Shown piece by piece: positions 7,739 to 15,584 of a DNA stretch of 40,108 nucleotides. The translations under genes and the position numbers were made by a program. Positions within the stretch are counted from its first letter, which is position 1. Every line of letters starts with the position of its first letter. Below the pieces are notes generated by a model, which was not told the origin of the DNA, ran no database searches, and was given only the letters and a program-made list of their open reading frames with translations. The stretch is from Dehalococcoidia bacterium. Its GTDB lineage: Bacteria; Chloroflexota; Dehalococcoidia; Bin125. The stretch is taken from contig JAJEBU010000126.1 of the NCBI GenBank assembly GCA_022822375.1, positions 132,659 through 172,766 of the forward strand, written 5' to 3'.

Positions 7739-8536
7739 ATGACTGAATCGTCCGGCCAGCATCAGGAATCGATCGAGCGCGCCGCGGCCTTGCTGGCGCA
7801 GTCTCGATATTGCATCGCCCTGACCGGCGCGGGCATTTCGGCCGAATCGGGCATTCCGACCTTTCGCGGTAAGGACGGCCTCTGGACCAAGCACGGCGAG
7901 CCGCCGCTGAACCAGTACGAGCAGTTCTCCGCCGACCCCGCGCTGTGGTGGGAGAACGTCGCAGAACGCCGTCGCCACCCTGATGAGTTGACCGCCACGA
8001 TTGCCGAGGCGCAGCCCAATGACGCCCACTACGCCATGGCCGAGCTGGAGCGCATTGGCGTCCTGAAGCACATCATCACCCAGAACGTGGATGGCCTGCA
8101 CCGCGCCGCGGGCGCTGAGTCGCTCACCGAGATTCACGGCTGCACCAGCCTGCTGCGCTGCATTGAGTGCAACACGCGCTCGCCCTTTGACGAGCTGCCA
8201 GAGCTCTTCCCGCCGCGCTGCGATCAGTGCGGCGGCATCGTCAAGACCGACACCGTGATGTTCGGCGAGCCGATTCCGCCCGATTGCCTGCAACGCTGCT
8301 ACGAGGAGTCGTCGAAGGCAGACTGCGTGATCCTGGTGGGCACGACGGCGGTGGTCTCGCCGGCGGCGGACTTCGCCTTCGCCATCGGACAGCGCGGACA
8401 TCCGATGATCGAGGTCAATCTCGATCCCACGATCATCACCCAGTACTGCGCGGTCGCGATTCATGATCGCGCTGGCGAGTTGATGTCGCGGATCGCGGCC
8501 GAAGTGAAACGCATCCAGTCTGATCCCGCGTTCTGA
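7739..8536 (+). CDS. Sirtuin NAD-dependent protein deacylase
   Basis: This 265-residue cytoplasmic enzyme removes acyl groups from lysines using NAD. It shows the sirtuin sequence set: GAGIS (30-34) and FRG for NAD binding, TQNVDGLH (114-121), the catalytic His133 in IHG, and a four-cysteine zinc site (C141, C144, C161, C164). GTTAVVSPA replaces the more common GTSxxVxPA. Known bacterial sirtuins regulate acetyl-CoA synthetase by deacetylating its catalytic lysine, and an Acs-type gene lies at 22175, though not adjacent. The gene starts 22 bases after an intrinsic terminator, so its transcription probably depends on read-through or on another promoter. ACAGG upstream of the ATG is a weak ribosome binding site. 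Confidence 0.93.
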   Translation: MTESSGQHQESIERAAALLAQSRYCIALTGAGISAESGIPTFRGKDGLWTKHGEPPLNQYEQFSADPALWWENVAERRRHPDELTATIAEAQPNDAHYAMAELERIGVLKHIITQNVDGLHRAAGAESLTEIHGCTSLLRCIECNTRSPFDELPELFPPRCDQCGGIVKTDTVMFGEPIPPDCLQRCYEESSKADCVILVGTTAVVSPAADFAFAIGQRGHPMIEVNLDPTIITQYCAVAIHDRAGELMSRIAAEVKRIQSDPAF

Positions 8537-8559
8537 GGCGGGTTGGACAGATCGGTCCG

Positions 8560-8565
8560 TATACT
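8560..8565 (+). promoter_or_regulatory. -10 element for a probably leaderless M20 transcript
   Basis: TATACT ends six bases before the ATG at 8572, and no Shine-Dalgarno lies between them. Transcription would begin at or next to the start codon. No -35 is found at normal spacing. Confidence 0.45.
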
Positions 8566-8571
8566 CGCGGC

Positions 8572-9897
8572 ATGACCACCACACCTGACCTCGGCATCAA
8601 CTGGGACGACGTGACCGCGGAGATCACGTCAACCCTGCGCGACTACCTGCGGATCAACACGTCGAACCCGCCCGGCAACGAGCAGGCGGCGGCTGAATGG
8701 CTCGCCACGCTGCTGGAGCCTGAGGGCTTCGAGTGTGAGTACGTCGAAGCGGGCCCGGGCCGCGTCTCGATGCGCACGCGGTTGGCCGGCACTGGCGACG
8801 CCGCTCCGTTGATGCTGCTCAATCACACCGATGTCGTGCCGGTCCAAGAGGAGTTCTGGGACGTGGATCCCTTCGCGGCCGTCGAGCAAGACGGCATGCT
8901 CTGGGGTCGCGGCGCGCTGGATATGAAGGGCATGGGCACGCTCGAACTGCTGATCATGCTGCTGTTCAAGCGGCTGAATCTGACGCCGCAGCGCGACATC
9001 ATCTTCCTCGCCGTGGCCGACGAAGAAGCCGGCTCCGCCTTCGGTATGGAGTGGTTGGACCAGCACGAGCAATCGTGGATCACCGAGCCCGAGTACGCGC
9101 TCAATGAGGGCGGCATGGGCGCGTTGAACATGCTCGGTTCGAACCGACCGGTCTTCGCCTGTGCGCCGTCCGAAAAATCCCCGCTCTGGCTCAAGCTCCG
9201 AGCCGAAGGGCAGCCCGGGCACGGCTCCACGCCGCACGGCGACAACGCCGTCGAGCGGCTGATTCGCGCCCTCTTCGCGATCCAGAACTGGGATCGCGCG
9301 GTGACGGTCCAGCCGCACACCGCCGAAGCGTTGCAGCGGATGCGCGACGCTCACGCCTGGCCCGGCTCCGCGCCGAGCGTGGCCCAGCTGTGCCAGACCT
9401 ATCCGGCATTCGCCGCCGTCACGCGGGACACCATTTCCAACACCGGCGCGACGAGCGGTATCAAGCACAACGTGATCCCCGCCGACGCCGAAGCCACGCT
9501 CGATTGTCGCCTGCTGCCCGGCGAAACCTACGACAGCTTCATCAAGCAGATGCGCGACGTGATCGACGATGACAAGGTCGATGTCGAGGTCGTGTTCGGC
9601 AGTATGGGCCCGTCGAGCAGCTTCGAGACGGAGATCGTGAGCGTGATCGAAGATGTCGTCCGCGAGCAGGTGGAGGGCGCACTGGTCGTGCCGTCGACGT
9701 GTGTGGGCTTCACCGACTCGCGTGTGCTGCGTCGACATGGCGTACATTCCTATGGGTTCGTGCCGACGTTGATGGACGCCTCGCTCGCGGCCGGTGTGCA
9801 CGGACACAACGAGCGCACACCGATCGAGGGTTTGAACACGGGCATCCAGATCCTCTTTGAGGTCGTGCGGCGCTTCACCAACGCACAGCGCCTGTAG
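8572..9897 (+). CDS. M20-family metallopeptidase / amidohydrolase
   Basis: This 441-residue protein belongs to the M20 family of di-zinc peptidases and acylases (ArgE/DapE/carboxypeptidase type). Metal ligands and catalytic residues are visible: H85-x-D87 in NHTDVV, D118 in GRGALDMKG, the general base and ligand pair E151-E152 in DEEAGS, and a C-terminal His in HGHNERTP. The central dimerisation domain begins around LKLRAEGQPGHGSTP. The substrate is unknown: a dipeptide, N-acyl amino acid or carbamoyl compound is possible. It lies 35 bases after the sirtuin gene and seems to have its own promoter. The protein has no signal peptide and is of usual length. Confidence 0.9.
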   Translation: MTTTPDLGINWDDVTAEITSTLRDYLRINTSNPPGNEQAAAEWLATLLEPEGFECEYVEAGPGRVSMRTRLAGTGDAAPLMLLNHTDVVPVQEEFWDVDPFAAVEQDGMLWGRGALDMKGMGTLELLIMLLFKRLNLTPQRDIIFLAVADEEAGSAFGMEWLDQHEQSWITEPEYALNEGGMGALNMLGSNRPVFACAPSEKSPLWLKLRAEGQPGHGSTPHGDNAVERLIRALFAIQNWDRAVTVQPHTAEALQRMRDAHAWPGSAPSVAQLCQTYPAFAAVTRDTISNTGATSGIKHNVIPADAEATLDCRLLPGETYDSFIKQMRDVIDDDKVDVEVVFGSMGPSSSFETEIVSVIEDVVREQVEGALVVPSTCVGFTDSRVLRRHGVHSYGFVPTLMDASLAAGVHGHNERTPIEGLNTGIQILFEVVRRFTNAQRL

Positions 9898-9940
9898 CCG
9901 CCGCCGCGACTCCATTCCACTGTCAACAGGAGGTTGCATC

Positions 9941-10753
9941 GTGCGTCACTCACAGCTGGACGGTCAGTGGGCGCTGATTCTGGGCGCGTCGTCGGGCTTT
10001 GGCGGTACGACCGCGGTCGCGTTGGCCGAGGCCGGCATGCACATCGCTGGTGTGCATCTTGACCGCCGCTCGACGATGGTGAACGTGGATCGGATCACGT
10101 CTGAGATTGCGTCGCACGGGCGAGAGGCGCACTTCGTCAACATGAACGCCGCTGACGCCGCCAAGCGCACCGAGATGCTGGACGAGCTGAGGGCCAAACT
10201 CGACGCATCCGATGGACCGGCCACGGTGAGGATCATGCTGCACTCGTTGGCCTTTGGGACGCTCGGACCGTACATCGGCGAGGCGGATGACCGACCGATC
10301 ACGCAGCGCCAGATGGAGATGACGCTGGATGTGATGGCCAACTCCGTCGTCTACTGGTCGCAGGACATGATGGCGCGTGGGCTGCTCGGCGCGGGCAGCA
10401 AGATCTATGGCATGACCTCGGGCGGCGACGTGCGGGTCATTCCGCAGTACGGCGCCGTCTCAGCGGCCAAGGCGGCGCTGGCGGCGCACTTGCGGCAGCT
10501 GGCGGTCGAGCTCGCACCGGCGGGTGTGGCGGCCAACGCGATCAAGGCGGGCATTACGCACACCCCAGCGCTGGAGAAGATTCCCGCCGGCATGCAGTTG
10601 CTCGACTTCGCAGAGAATCACAACCCATCCGGCCGCGTGACCGAGCCGTCCGACATCGCCCGCGCGATCATTGGGCTCAGCCTCGACGATTCCAACTGGG
10701 TCACGGGCAACACGATCAACGTCGACGGCGGCGAGGACATCACGGTTCTGTAA
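9941..10753 (+). CDS. SDR oxidoreductase, divergent enoyl-ACP reductase (FabI)-like
   Basis: The 270-residue protein is a Rossmann short-chain dehydrogenase. GASSGFGG (15-22) binds NAD(P). HSLAFG (101-106) resembles the HSIxFA segment of FabI, and the active site is Y170-x6-K177, the spacing used by enoyl-ACP reductases rather than the Y-x3-K of ordinary SDRs. It may therefore reduce an enoyl thioester, but the overall sequence is divergent, so a role in fatty acid synthesis is not proven. I chose the GTG at 9941 because AGGAGG lies seven bases upstream and the homology begins just after it; an in-frame ATG at 9857 would overlap the preceding gene. The next genes are a thiolase-like/DUF35 pair, consistent with acyl-CoA metabolism. 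Confidence 0.82.
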   Translation: MRHSQLDGQWALILGASSGFGGTTAVALAEAGMHIAGVHLDRRSTMVNVDRITSEIASHGREAHFVNMNAADAAKRTEMLDELRAKLDASDGPATVRIMLHSLAFGTLGPYIGEADDRPITQRQMEMTLDVMANSVVYWSQDMMARGLLGAGSKIYGMTSGGDVRVIPQYGAVSAAKAALAAHLRQLAVELAPAGVAANAIKAGITHTPALEKIPAGMQLLDFAENHNPSGRVTEPSDIARAIIGLSLDDSNWVTGNTINVDGGEDITVL

Positions 10754-10784
10754 GACACACCGGCACAGGGCGCAGACCGTGCGT

Positions 10785-10793
10785 TGGTAGACT
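10785..10793 (+). promoter_or_regulatory. Possible extended -10 promoter for the thiolase-like gene
   Basis: TGG-TAGACT is an extended -10 candidate about 35 bases before the ATG at 10829. The -35 region is poor. Confidence 0.3.
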
Positions 10794-10828
10794 GCATGCA
10801 TTCTGCACGGGATGGTTTGGAGCATGGC

Positions 10829-12019
10829 ATGAGCGATCCGATTCGAGGGCAAACGGCGATCTGCGGTCTCGGCATTACCGAGATGGGCAAGGTCTACGGC
10901 CACGACGCGTCATGGTTCGCCGGTGAGGCGATCCGCCTTGCGGTGGAGGATGCCGGACTGCAGAAGGACGACCTGGACGGTCTGCTGATCAACCCCGGCA
11001 TCACCGGGATGATGGGTACGGGGATCAGCATTCCGCTGCAGAACTATCTGGGCCTGCGCAACCTGCGGCTGCTCAATCACATGAACTCATTCGGCGCAAC
11101 GGCCTCGGCGATGGTGCACTTTGCGGCGATGGCCGTGCATCACGGGATGGCGAACTACGTAGCCTGCGTCTTCTCCGACGCTCCGCTGCAGCAGGGCGGA
11201 TCGGCCGGCGCGGCCTATGGCGGCGCGGGACGCCGCGGACCGACCGGCATGGCCTCGCTGATGCCGGCCTTCGGCTTCTACGGCGCCAACACGTCGTACG
11301 CGCTCGCGGCGCGACGCTACATGGAGCAGTACGGAATCACCAACAACGATCTCGGCCGCGTCTCCGTGACCCAGCGCCGCTACGCCGTCGACAATCCGCA
11401 CGCAACCATGCGTCAGCCGTTGACCCTGGAGGATTACCACAACTCGCGCTGGATTGTGGATCCGTTCCACTTGCTCGACTGCTGCCTGGTCTCCAATGGC
11501 GCGGTCTGCACGATCGTGACGACGGCCGAACGGGCCAAGGACTTGCCGTCATCGCCGGCCTACATCTGGGGCATGGGACAGGGCCACCCGGGTAACCTGC
11601 CGCACGCCGAAGTGGAGACGTACACGACGTCCGGTGCAAGCATCGCCGGTGAGACCGCGTACAAGATGGCCGGCGTCGGGCCCGAAGATGTCGACATCTG
11701 CGAGTTCTACGACTGCTACACCTACACGGTGCTGCGCACGATCGAAGACTACGGCCTGGCCAAGCCCGGCGAGGCGATTGGCCTGTACCCCGAGGACCCG
11801 TCGGACCCCGAAGCGGATCTGCCGCTGATCAACACCGGCGGGGGGCAGCTCTCCTCCTATTACATGTGGGGCATGACGCCGATCTCCGAGGGCGTCATTC
11901 AGGCGCGTGGATCGGGTGGCGAGCGGCAGGTCGAGCAGCATGACATCGTGCTCTGCTCCGGCAACGGTGGCACGCTGGACACCCACGGCACGCTGATCCT
12001 CTCGCCCAACGCCAACTAG
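10829..12019 (+). CDS. Thiolase-like protein (SCP2-thiolase / Ltp2 family) lacking the thiolase cysteine
   Basis: This 396-residue protein has the thiolase fold of the SCP-x lipid-transfer group. The segment that normally carries the nucleophilic Cys reads NSFGATASA (86-94) and has no Cys, and the C-terminal His segment reads GGGQLSSYYMWG (337-348), so ordinary thiolysis is unlikely. A Tyr-containing segment, EFYDCYTYT (292-300), corresponds to the region used by Ltp2-type retro-aldolases of steroid side-chain degradation, which also lack the Cys and act with a DUF35 protein. A DUF35 gene follows nine bases later, so this pair may be an acyl-CoA retro-aldolase or a related lyase. I chose ATG 10829, which has GGAG upstream, over an in-frame alternative at 10784. 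Confidence 0.82.
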   Translation: MSDPIRGQTAICGLGITEMGKVYGHDASWFAGEAIRLAVEDAGLQKDDLDGLLINPGITGMMGTGISIPLQNYLGLRNLRLLNHMNSFGATASAMVHFAAMAVHHGMANYVACVFSDAPLQQGGSAGAAYGGAGRRGPTGMASLMPAFGFYGANTSYALAARRYMEQYGITNNDLGRVSVTQRRYAVDNPHATMRQPLTLEDYHNSRWIVDPFHLLDCCLVSNGAVCTIVTTAERAKDLPSSPAYIWGMGQGHPGNLPHAEVETYTTSGASIAGETAYKMAGVGPEDVDICEFYDCYTYTVLRTIEDYGLAKPGEAIGLYPEDPSDPEADLPLINTGGGQLSSYYMWGMTPISEGVIQARGSGGERQVEQHDIVLCSGNGGTLDTHGTLILSPNAN

Positions 12020-12028
12020 GAAGCGCAT

Positions 12029-12433
12029 ATGGCATACGACAAGCCGCTCCCCAACCCCGACGAGCAAACGCAGCCGTTCTTCGACGCGTTGCAGAACCAC
12101 AAACTGCTGCTGCAGTACTTCCCATCGGCCGACCATTACCAGTTCCCCTTCAGCGACCGCTGCTACAAGGATTGGTCGACCGATTGGGAATGGCGCGAGT
12201 CGACCGGCTCAGGCGAGGTCTACTCGTGGGTGCGGATGCATCAGCTGTATCACCCGTCGTGGCAGGCAGAGATTCCCTACACGCTGGCCGTGGTGCAGCT
12301 CGACGAGGGCCCGCGCATGAACACCAACCTGGTCAATGTGGAGCCGGACGACATCGTCGTCGGCATGCGCGTGCAGGTCCTCTTCGATGACGTCACCGAC
12401 GAGTTCACGTTGCCTAAGTTCGAGCCTGCGTAG
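12029..12433 (+). CDS. DUF35 OB-fold protein with degenerate zinc ribbon
   Basis: This 134-residue protein is a DUF35 (ChsH2-type OB-fold) partner of the preceding thiolase-like protein. The C-terminal OB-fold is recognisable (GEVYSWVRMHQLYHP, then PYTLAVVQLDEGPRMNTNLV and VGMRVQVLFDD). In the N-terminal segment, where DUF35 proteins usually have a four-cysteine rubredoxin-like zinc ribbon, only one Cys remains (in SDRCYKDW), so metal binding has probably been lost. In characterised systems the DUF35 subunit completes or stabilises the active site of the thiolase-like aldolase. It starts nine bases after its partner with a weak ribosome binding site. The following 111 bases hold no gene I can identify. 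Confidence 0.8.
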   Translation: MAYDKPLPNPDEQTQPFFDALQNHKLLLQYFPSADHYQFPFSDRCYKDWSTDWEWRESTGSGEVYSWVRMHQLYHPSWQAEIPYTLAVVQLDEGPRMNTNLVNVEPDDIVVGMRVQVLFDDVTDEFTLPKFEPA

Positions 12434-12544
12434 AGTTCCAACGCGTGGCAGCCGTTCCTCGTTCGCTCAGCGATTAGCCCCGACGTCATGATCTGGATTT
12501 TGCTACGTTATGCAAACCGGTTCACGACAGAAGGGTGACGAACG

Positions 12545-13048
12545 ATGAACCTGAGCAGCATCAATCCTCTCGAGCGACTTGCGGACCACTTGGAGAAGAT
12601 TGGCGGAGTCATCACCCTGCCAGCTGTGCTGACCCTTCACTGGGCGCTGTTCTTCATCTGGCACGGGATGGACAAGTGGTTCAATGGCGAGCACTTTTTC
12701 GGGGTGCGCTTCGGCGGCTTGCTCGAGAACCAGGCGCTGCCTGCGATTGGGATCAGCGGATCGCTAGGCGAGCCGATGGCAATCGTCGTTGGTCTGATCG
12801 AGTTTTCGCTCGGCATCCTGTTCCTCTTGGCGCTGCCAATGGTGCTCCACAAGCACGCGAAAGCGCTCAACTTGACCTCGCTCTTCACAGTGTTGAGTAT
12901 CCTGACCTTTGCCGTATTCACGATGGGTTCGGTCATCTTTGGCGAGCGCGGCCATGTACAAACCCAGGCGATCGTGATTGGCGCGCTGATCCTGACTTGG
13001 ATCGGCTACCACATCCACAACAACGCTGATTCCGGAGCGGACTCCTGA
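12545..13048 (+). CDS. Four-helix membrane protein, DoxX-like (tentative)
   Basis: The 167-residue protein has about four hydrophobic segments (roughly residues 27-41, 78-101, 109-133 and 138-158) and polar ends. The first hydrophobic stretch contains WHGMDKWF. Size and topology resemble DoxX and related small quinone-linked or redox membrane proteins, but I see no diagnostic residue, so the family is tentative. GAAGGGTGA precedes the ATG. It is the first gene of the long plus-strand run, separated by 11 bases from the CoA-transferase gene, and could be a membrane component of that module. The 111 bases before it contain AT-richer sequence where a promoter may lie, but I cannot pick one with confidence. 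Confidence 0.7.
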   Translation: MNLSSINPLERLADHLEKIGGVITLPAVLTLHWALFFIWHGMDKWFNGEHFFGVRFGGLLENQALPAIGISGSLGEPMAIVVGLIEFSLGILFLLALPMVLHKHAKALNLTSLFTVLSILTFAVFTMGSVIFGERGHVQTQAIVIGALILTWIGYHIHNNADSGADS

Positions 13049-13059
13049 GCAACGAAACC

Positions 13060-14328
13060 GTGTCCGAAGCGTCTCCCGAAGGGCCGCGGCCGTCCGCGTC
13101 GCCGCTCGACGGTGTCCGCGTGATTGACTTCACCTGGATCGTCGCCGGGCCGACCTGTACGCGACTGCTCGGTGACCTCGGCGCGGAGGTAATCCGCGTC
13201 GAGAACGAGCAGACGCTGGACTCGATTCGCTTTGGGCGTCCGCATCCGAACGGCTTCGATCCGCCGAACTCGAGCGGCATGTTCAACTGGCTGGACCGCA
13301 ACAAGCGATCGATCACGGTCAACGCGCGGCATCCAGACGGCCTGGGCCTGATCAAGCAGCTGATCGGCGTCTCCGACGTGCTGGTCGAGAACTACTCCTC
13401 GCGCATCCTCGAGAACTGGGGACTGAGCTACGCGGAGCAGTGCGCTGAGAACCCGCAGATCATCTACGTCTCGCTGTCGGGATTCGGACACTCGGGTCCG
13501 CAGCGTGACTACTCGACCTGGGGTCCGACGGCGCAGGCGTTGAGCGGGCTGACCTCGATGTCGGGCCTGCCAGAGGCGCCCGAGCCGGCTGGCTGGGGGT
13601 ATTCCTACCTCGATCACATGGCGGGCTTCACGGCGGCGGCGGCGATCACCGCCGCTCTGCGCCATCGACGCGAGACAGGGCAGGGACAGTGGATCGATCT
13701 ATCGCAGGTCGAAACCGGCATGGCCCTGACCGCCGGCGCCACCCTGGACTTCACGGTCAACGAGCGCCGCTACCGAGAGACCGGCAATCCACCCGGCAAC
13801 CGCGCCGTCTGGCCGCAGTCCGCGCCGCACAACACCTATCCAACCGCCGGCGATGACAACTGGATCATGATCACCTGTACCTCCGACGCCGAATGGGAGC
13901 GGTTCTGCGAGGTCAGCGATCACCCGCATTGGCGATCGGACGACCGCTTTGCCACGCTGCCCGCCCGACTCCGACATCAGGACGAGCTCGACGAACAGAT
14001 CGGTTCGTGGACGGCCGGTCAGGATGGCCGTGCGCTGATGCAGCGTCTTCAAGCGGCTGACGTGCCGGCCGGCGTCGTCCAGAACGGTGTCGACCTGGTC
14101 GTCAACGATCCGCAGATGCGGGCTCGCGAGTGGACGGCGACGCGCGACCACCCGATCATCGGCGAGCACCTGACAGACGGACTGCAGATTCGATTCTCTC
14201 GCACGCCAGCCCACCGCGACCGATCAGCTCCAGTGCTCGGTGAGGCTAATGGTTACGTCTTCGGCGATTTGCTCGGTCTCAGTGATGCACGAATCGCCGA
14301 GCTGCATGAGAACGGCGCGCTGGGATGA
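13060..14328 (+). CDS. Class III CoA-transferase (CaiB/BaiF), catalytically competent subunit
   Basis: This 422-residue protein is a family III CoA-transferase, which moves CoA between acyl donors and carboxylates through aspartyl anhydride and thioester intermediates. The N-terminal LDGVRVIDFTWIVAGP and LGAEVIRVE motifs are typical, and the catalytic Asp is D185 in SYLDHMAGF, equivalent to Asp169 of formyl-CoA transferase. The start is a GTG at 13060, 11 bases after the previous stop. Its stop overlaps the ATG of a second CaiB-type gene (ATGA), suggesting a heteromer with the paralogue, in which this subunit would supply the active site. The substrate is unknown; succinate, carnitine-like acids or aromatic acids are all precedented. 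Confidence 0.92.
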   Translation: MSEASPEGPRPSASPLDGVRVIDFTWIVAGPTCTRLLGDLGAEVIRVENEQTLDSIRFGRPHPNGFDPPNSSGMFNWLDRNKRSITVNARHPDGLGLIKQLIGVSDVLVENYSSRILENWGLSYAEQCAENPQIIYVSLSGFGHSGPQRDYSTWGPTAQALSGLTSMSGLPEAPEPAGWGYSYLDHMAGFTAAAAITAALRHRRETGQGQWIDLSQVETGMALTAGATLDFTVNERRYRETGNPPGNRAVWPQSAPHNTYPTAGDDNWIMITCTSDAEWERFCEVSDHPHWRSDDRFATLPARLRHQDELDEQIGSWTAGQDGRALMQRLQAADVPAGVVQNGVDLVVNDPQMRAREWTATRDHPIIGEHLTDGLQIRFSRTPAHRDRSAPVLGEANGYVFGDLLGLSDARIAELHENGALG

Positions 14329-15584
14329 CGACGGTCACTCAAGCGAGGGCGTTGGCGGGCATCCGCGTGCTCGATTGCTCGGAGCCGCAGGGTCACTTCA
14401 CGGGCAAGCTGCTGGCTGGCCTCGGCGCGGACGTGATCCAGATCGAACCGCCCGGTGGCAGCGCCGGACGCTCGATCGGCCCGTTCCTCGACGATCAGCC
14501 GGGACTCGAGCGCAGCCTCTACTGGTGGCACTACGCGGGCGGCAAGCGATCGGTGGTGTTGGACCTCTTCTCGGACGACGGACTCGATGTCTTCTTGCAG
14601 ATGGCAGAGTCGGCGGACGTGGTGCTGGAGACCTGGCAACCCGGCCGCGATCGGCCCTTCGATCCGCTGGCGTTGGCCGAGCACGTGCCAGAACTCGTCG
14701 TCCTGAGCCTGACGCCGTTCGGACAGACGGGACCGTGGCGTGATTTCGCGTGGTCGGACGCTGTCGGACTGGCACTCGGCGGGCCGATGGGCAGCTGCGG
14801 ATACGACAACATTCCTGGCACACCGCCGATTCGACCGACGGAGCACCATGCATCGCATATCGCCGGCTACTACGCGGCGACCGGGGTCTGCGCGGCGTTG
14901 TACGAGCGTCAGTCGAGTGGACTCGGCCAGCACCTGGACGTGTCCATGCACGAGTGCATGGGATTCACCATCGAGTCATCGGCGCCGTGGGCGCTCTACG
15001 AGCAGCATCCGCTGATCCGCCAGGCCGGACGCCATGCGGGTCCGCAGCCGACCGAACCGTGGCAGTATCCGACGGCGGATGGGCGGCTGATCAACATCTT
15101 CGGCATGCCTCGCTCGGAGGCCAGCTGGCTGAGTCTGGTGGGATTCATTCAGTCCAAGGGCATGGGCGAGCATCTCTCCGACGTCGAGTTGCTCGACGGT
15201 CGCAAGCGGCAGCTGGGACTTCAACAGCCCAGCGTCGCGATGATGTTGGCCGACATCGCCGAGTTCATTGCGGCGAACGAGGCGGAAGAGATATACGCTG
15301 GCGCACAGGCAGCCGGGGCCGCATGGAGCATCATCAGAACGCCGGACGAGTGCCTGTCCGACGAGCATTGGCACGCACGTGGGTTCTTCGTAGACGTGGA
15401 GCATGAGGAGCACGGTCGAACGGTGACGTTTCCAGGCGCGCCTTATGTCTTGAGCGAGACGCCGTGGCAGCATGGTCGGCGTGCGCCGCTGCTCGGTGAG
15501 CACACGTCCGAGCTGCTCTGCGCAGAGTTGGGGCTGAGTACAGAGGAGTTGGGCATGCTCGTCGCCGCAGGAGTCGCACAATGA
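14325..15584 (+). CDS. Class III CoA-transferase (CaiB/BaiF) homologue lacking the catalytic Asp
   Basis: This 419-residue protein has the full CaiB/BaiF fold (LAGIRVLDCSEPQG, LGADVIQIEPP, SLTPFGQTGPW). At the position of the catalytic Asp, where its neighbour has LDHMAG, it has ASHIAG: Ser177 replaces the Asp while flanking residues are kept. It is therefore probably a non-catalytic partner forming a heteromer with the 13060 gene product, as in two-subunit CoA-transferases such as BbsEF, or it has acquired another function. It overlaps the preceding gene and the following DUF3105 gene by four bases each (ATGA), so expression is tightly coupled. The length is normal and no other damage is visible, which argues against a pseudogene. 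Confidence 0.9.
   Translation: MTTVTQARALAGIRVLDCSEPQGHFTGKLLAGLGADVIQIEPPGGSAGRSIGPFLDDQPGLERSLYWWHYAGGKRSVVLDLFSDDGLDVFLQMAESADVVLETWQPGRDRPFDPLALAEHVPELVVLSLTPFGQTGPWRDFAWSDAVGLALGGPMGSCGYDNIPGTPPIRPTEHHASHIAGYYAATGVCAALYERQSSGLGQHLDVSMHECMGFTIESSAPWALYEQHPLIRQAGRHAGPQPTEPWQYPTADGRLINIFGMPRSEASWLSLVGFIQSKGMGEHLSDVELLDGRKRQLGLQQPSVAMMLADIAEFIAANEAEEIYAGAQAAGAAWSIIRTPDECLSDEHWHARGFFVDVEHEEHGRTVTFPGAPYVLSETPWQHGRRAPLLGEHTSELLCAELGLSTEELGMLVAAGVAQ

Noticed and set aside
8629-9939. A 436-codon open frame opposite the M20 gene.
   Set aside because: The M20 metal-binding motifs lie in the plus frame; the antisense product matches nothing I know.
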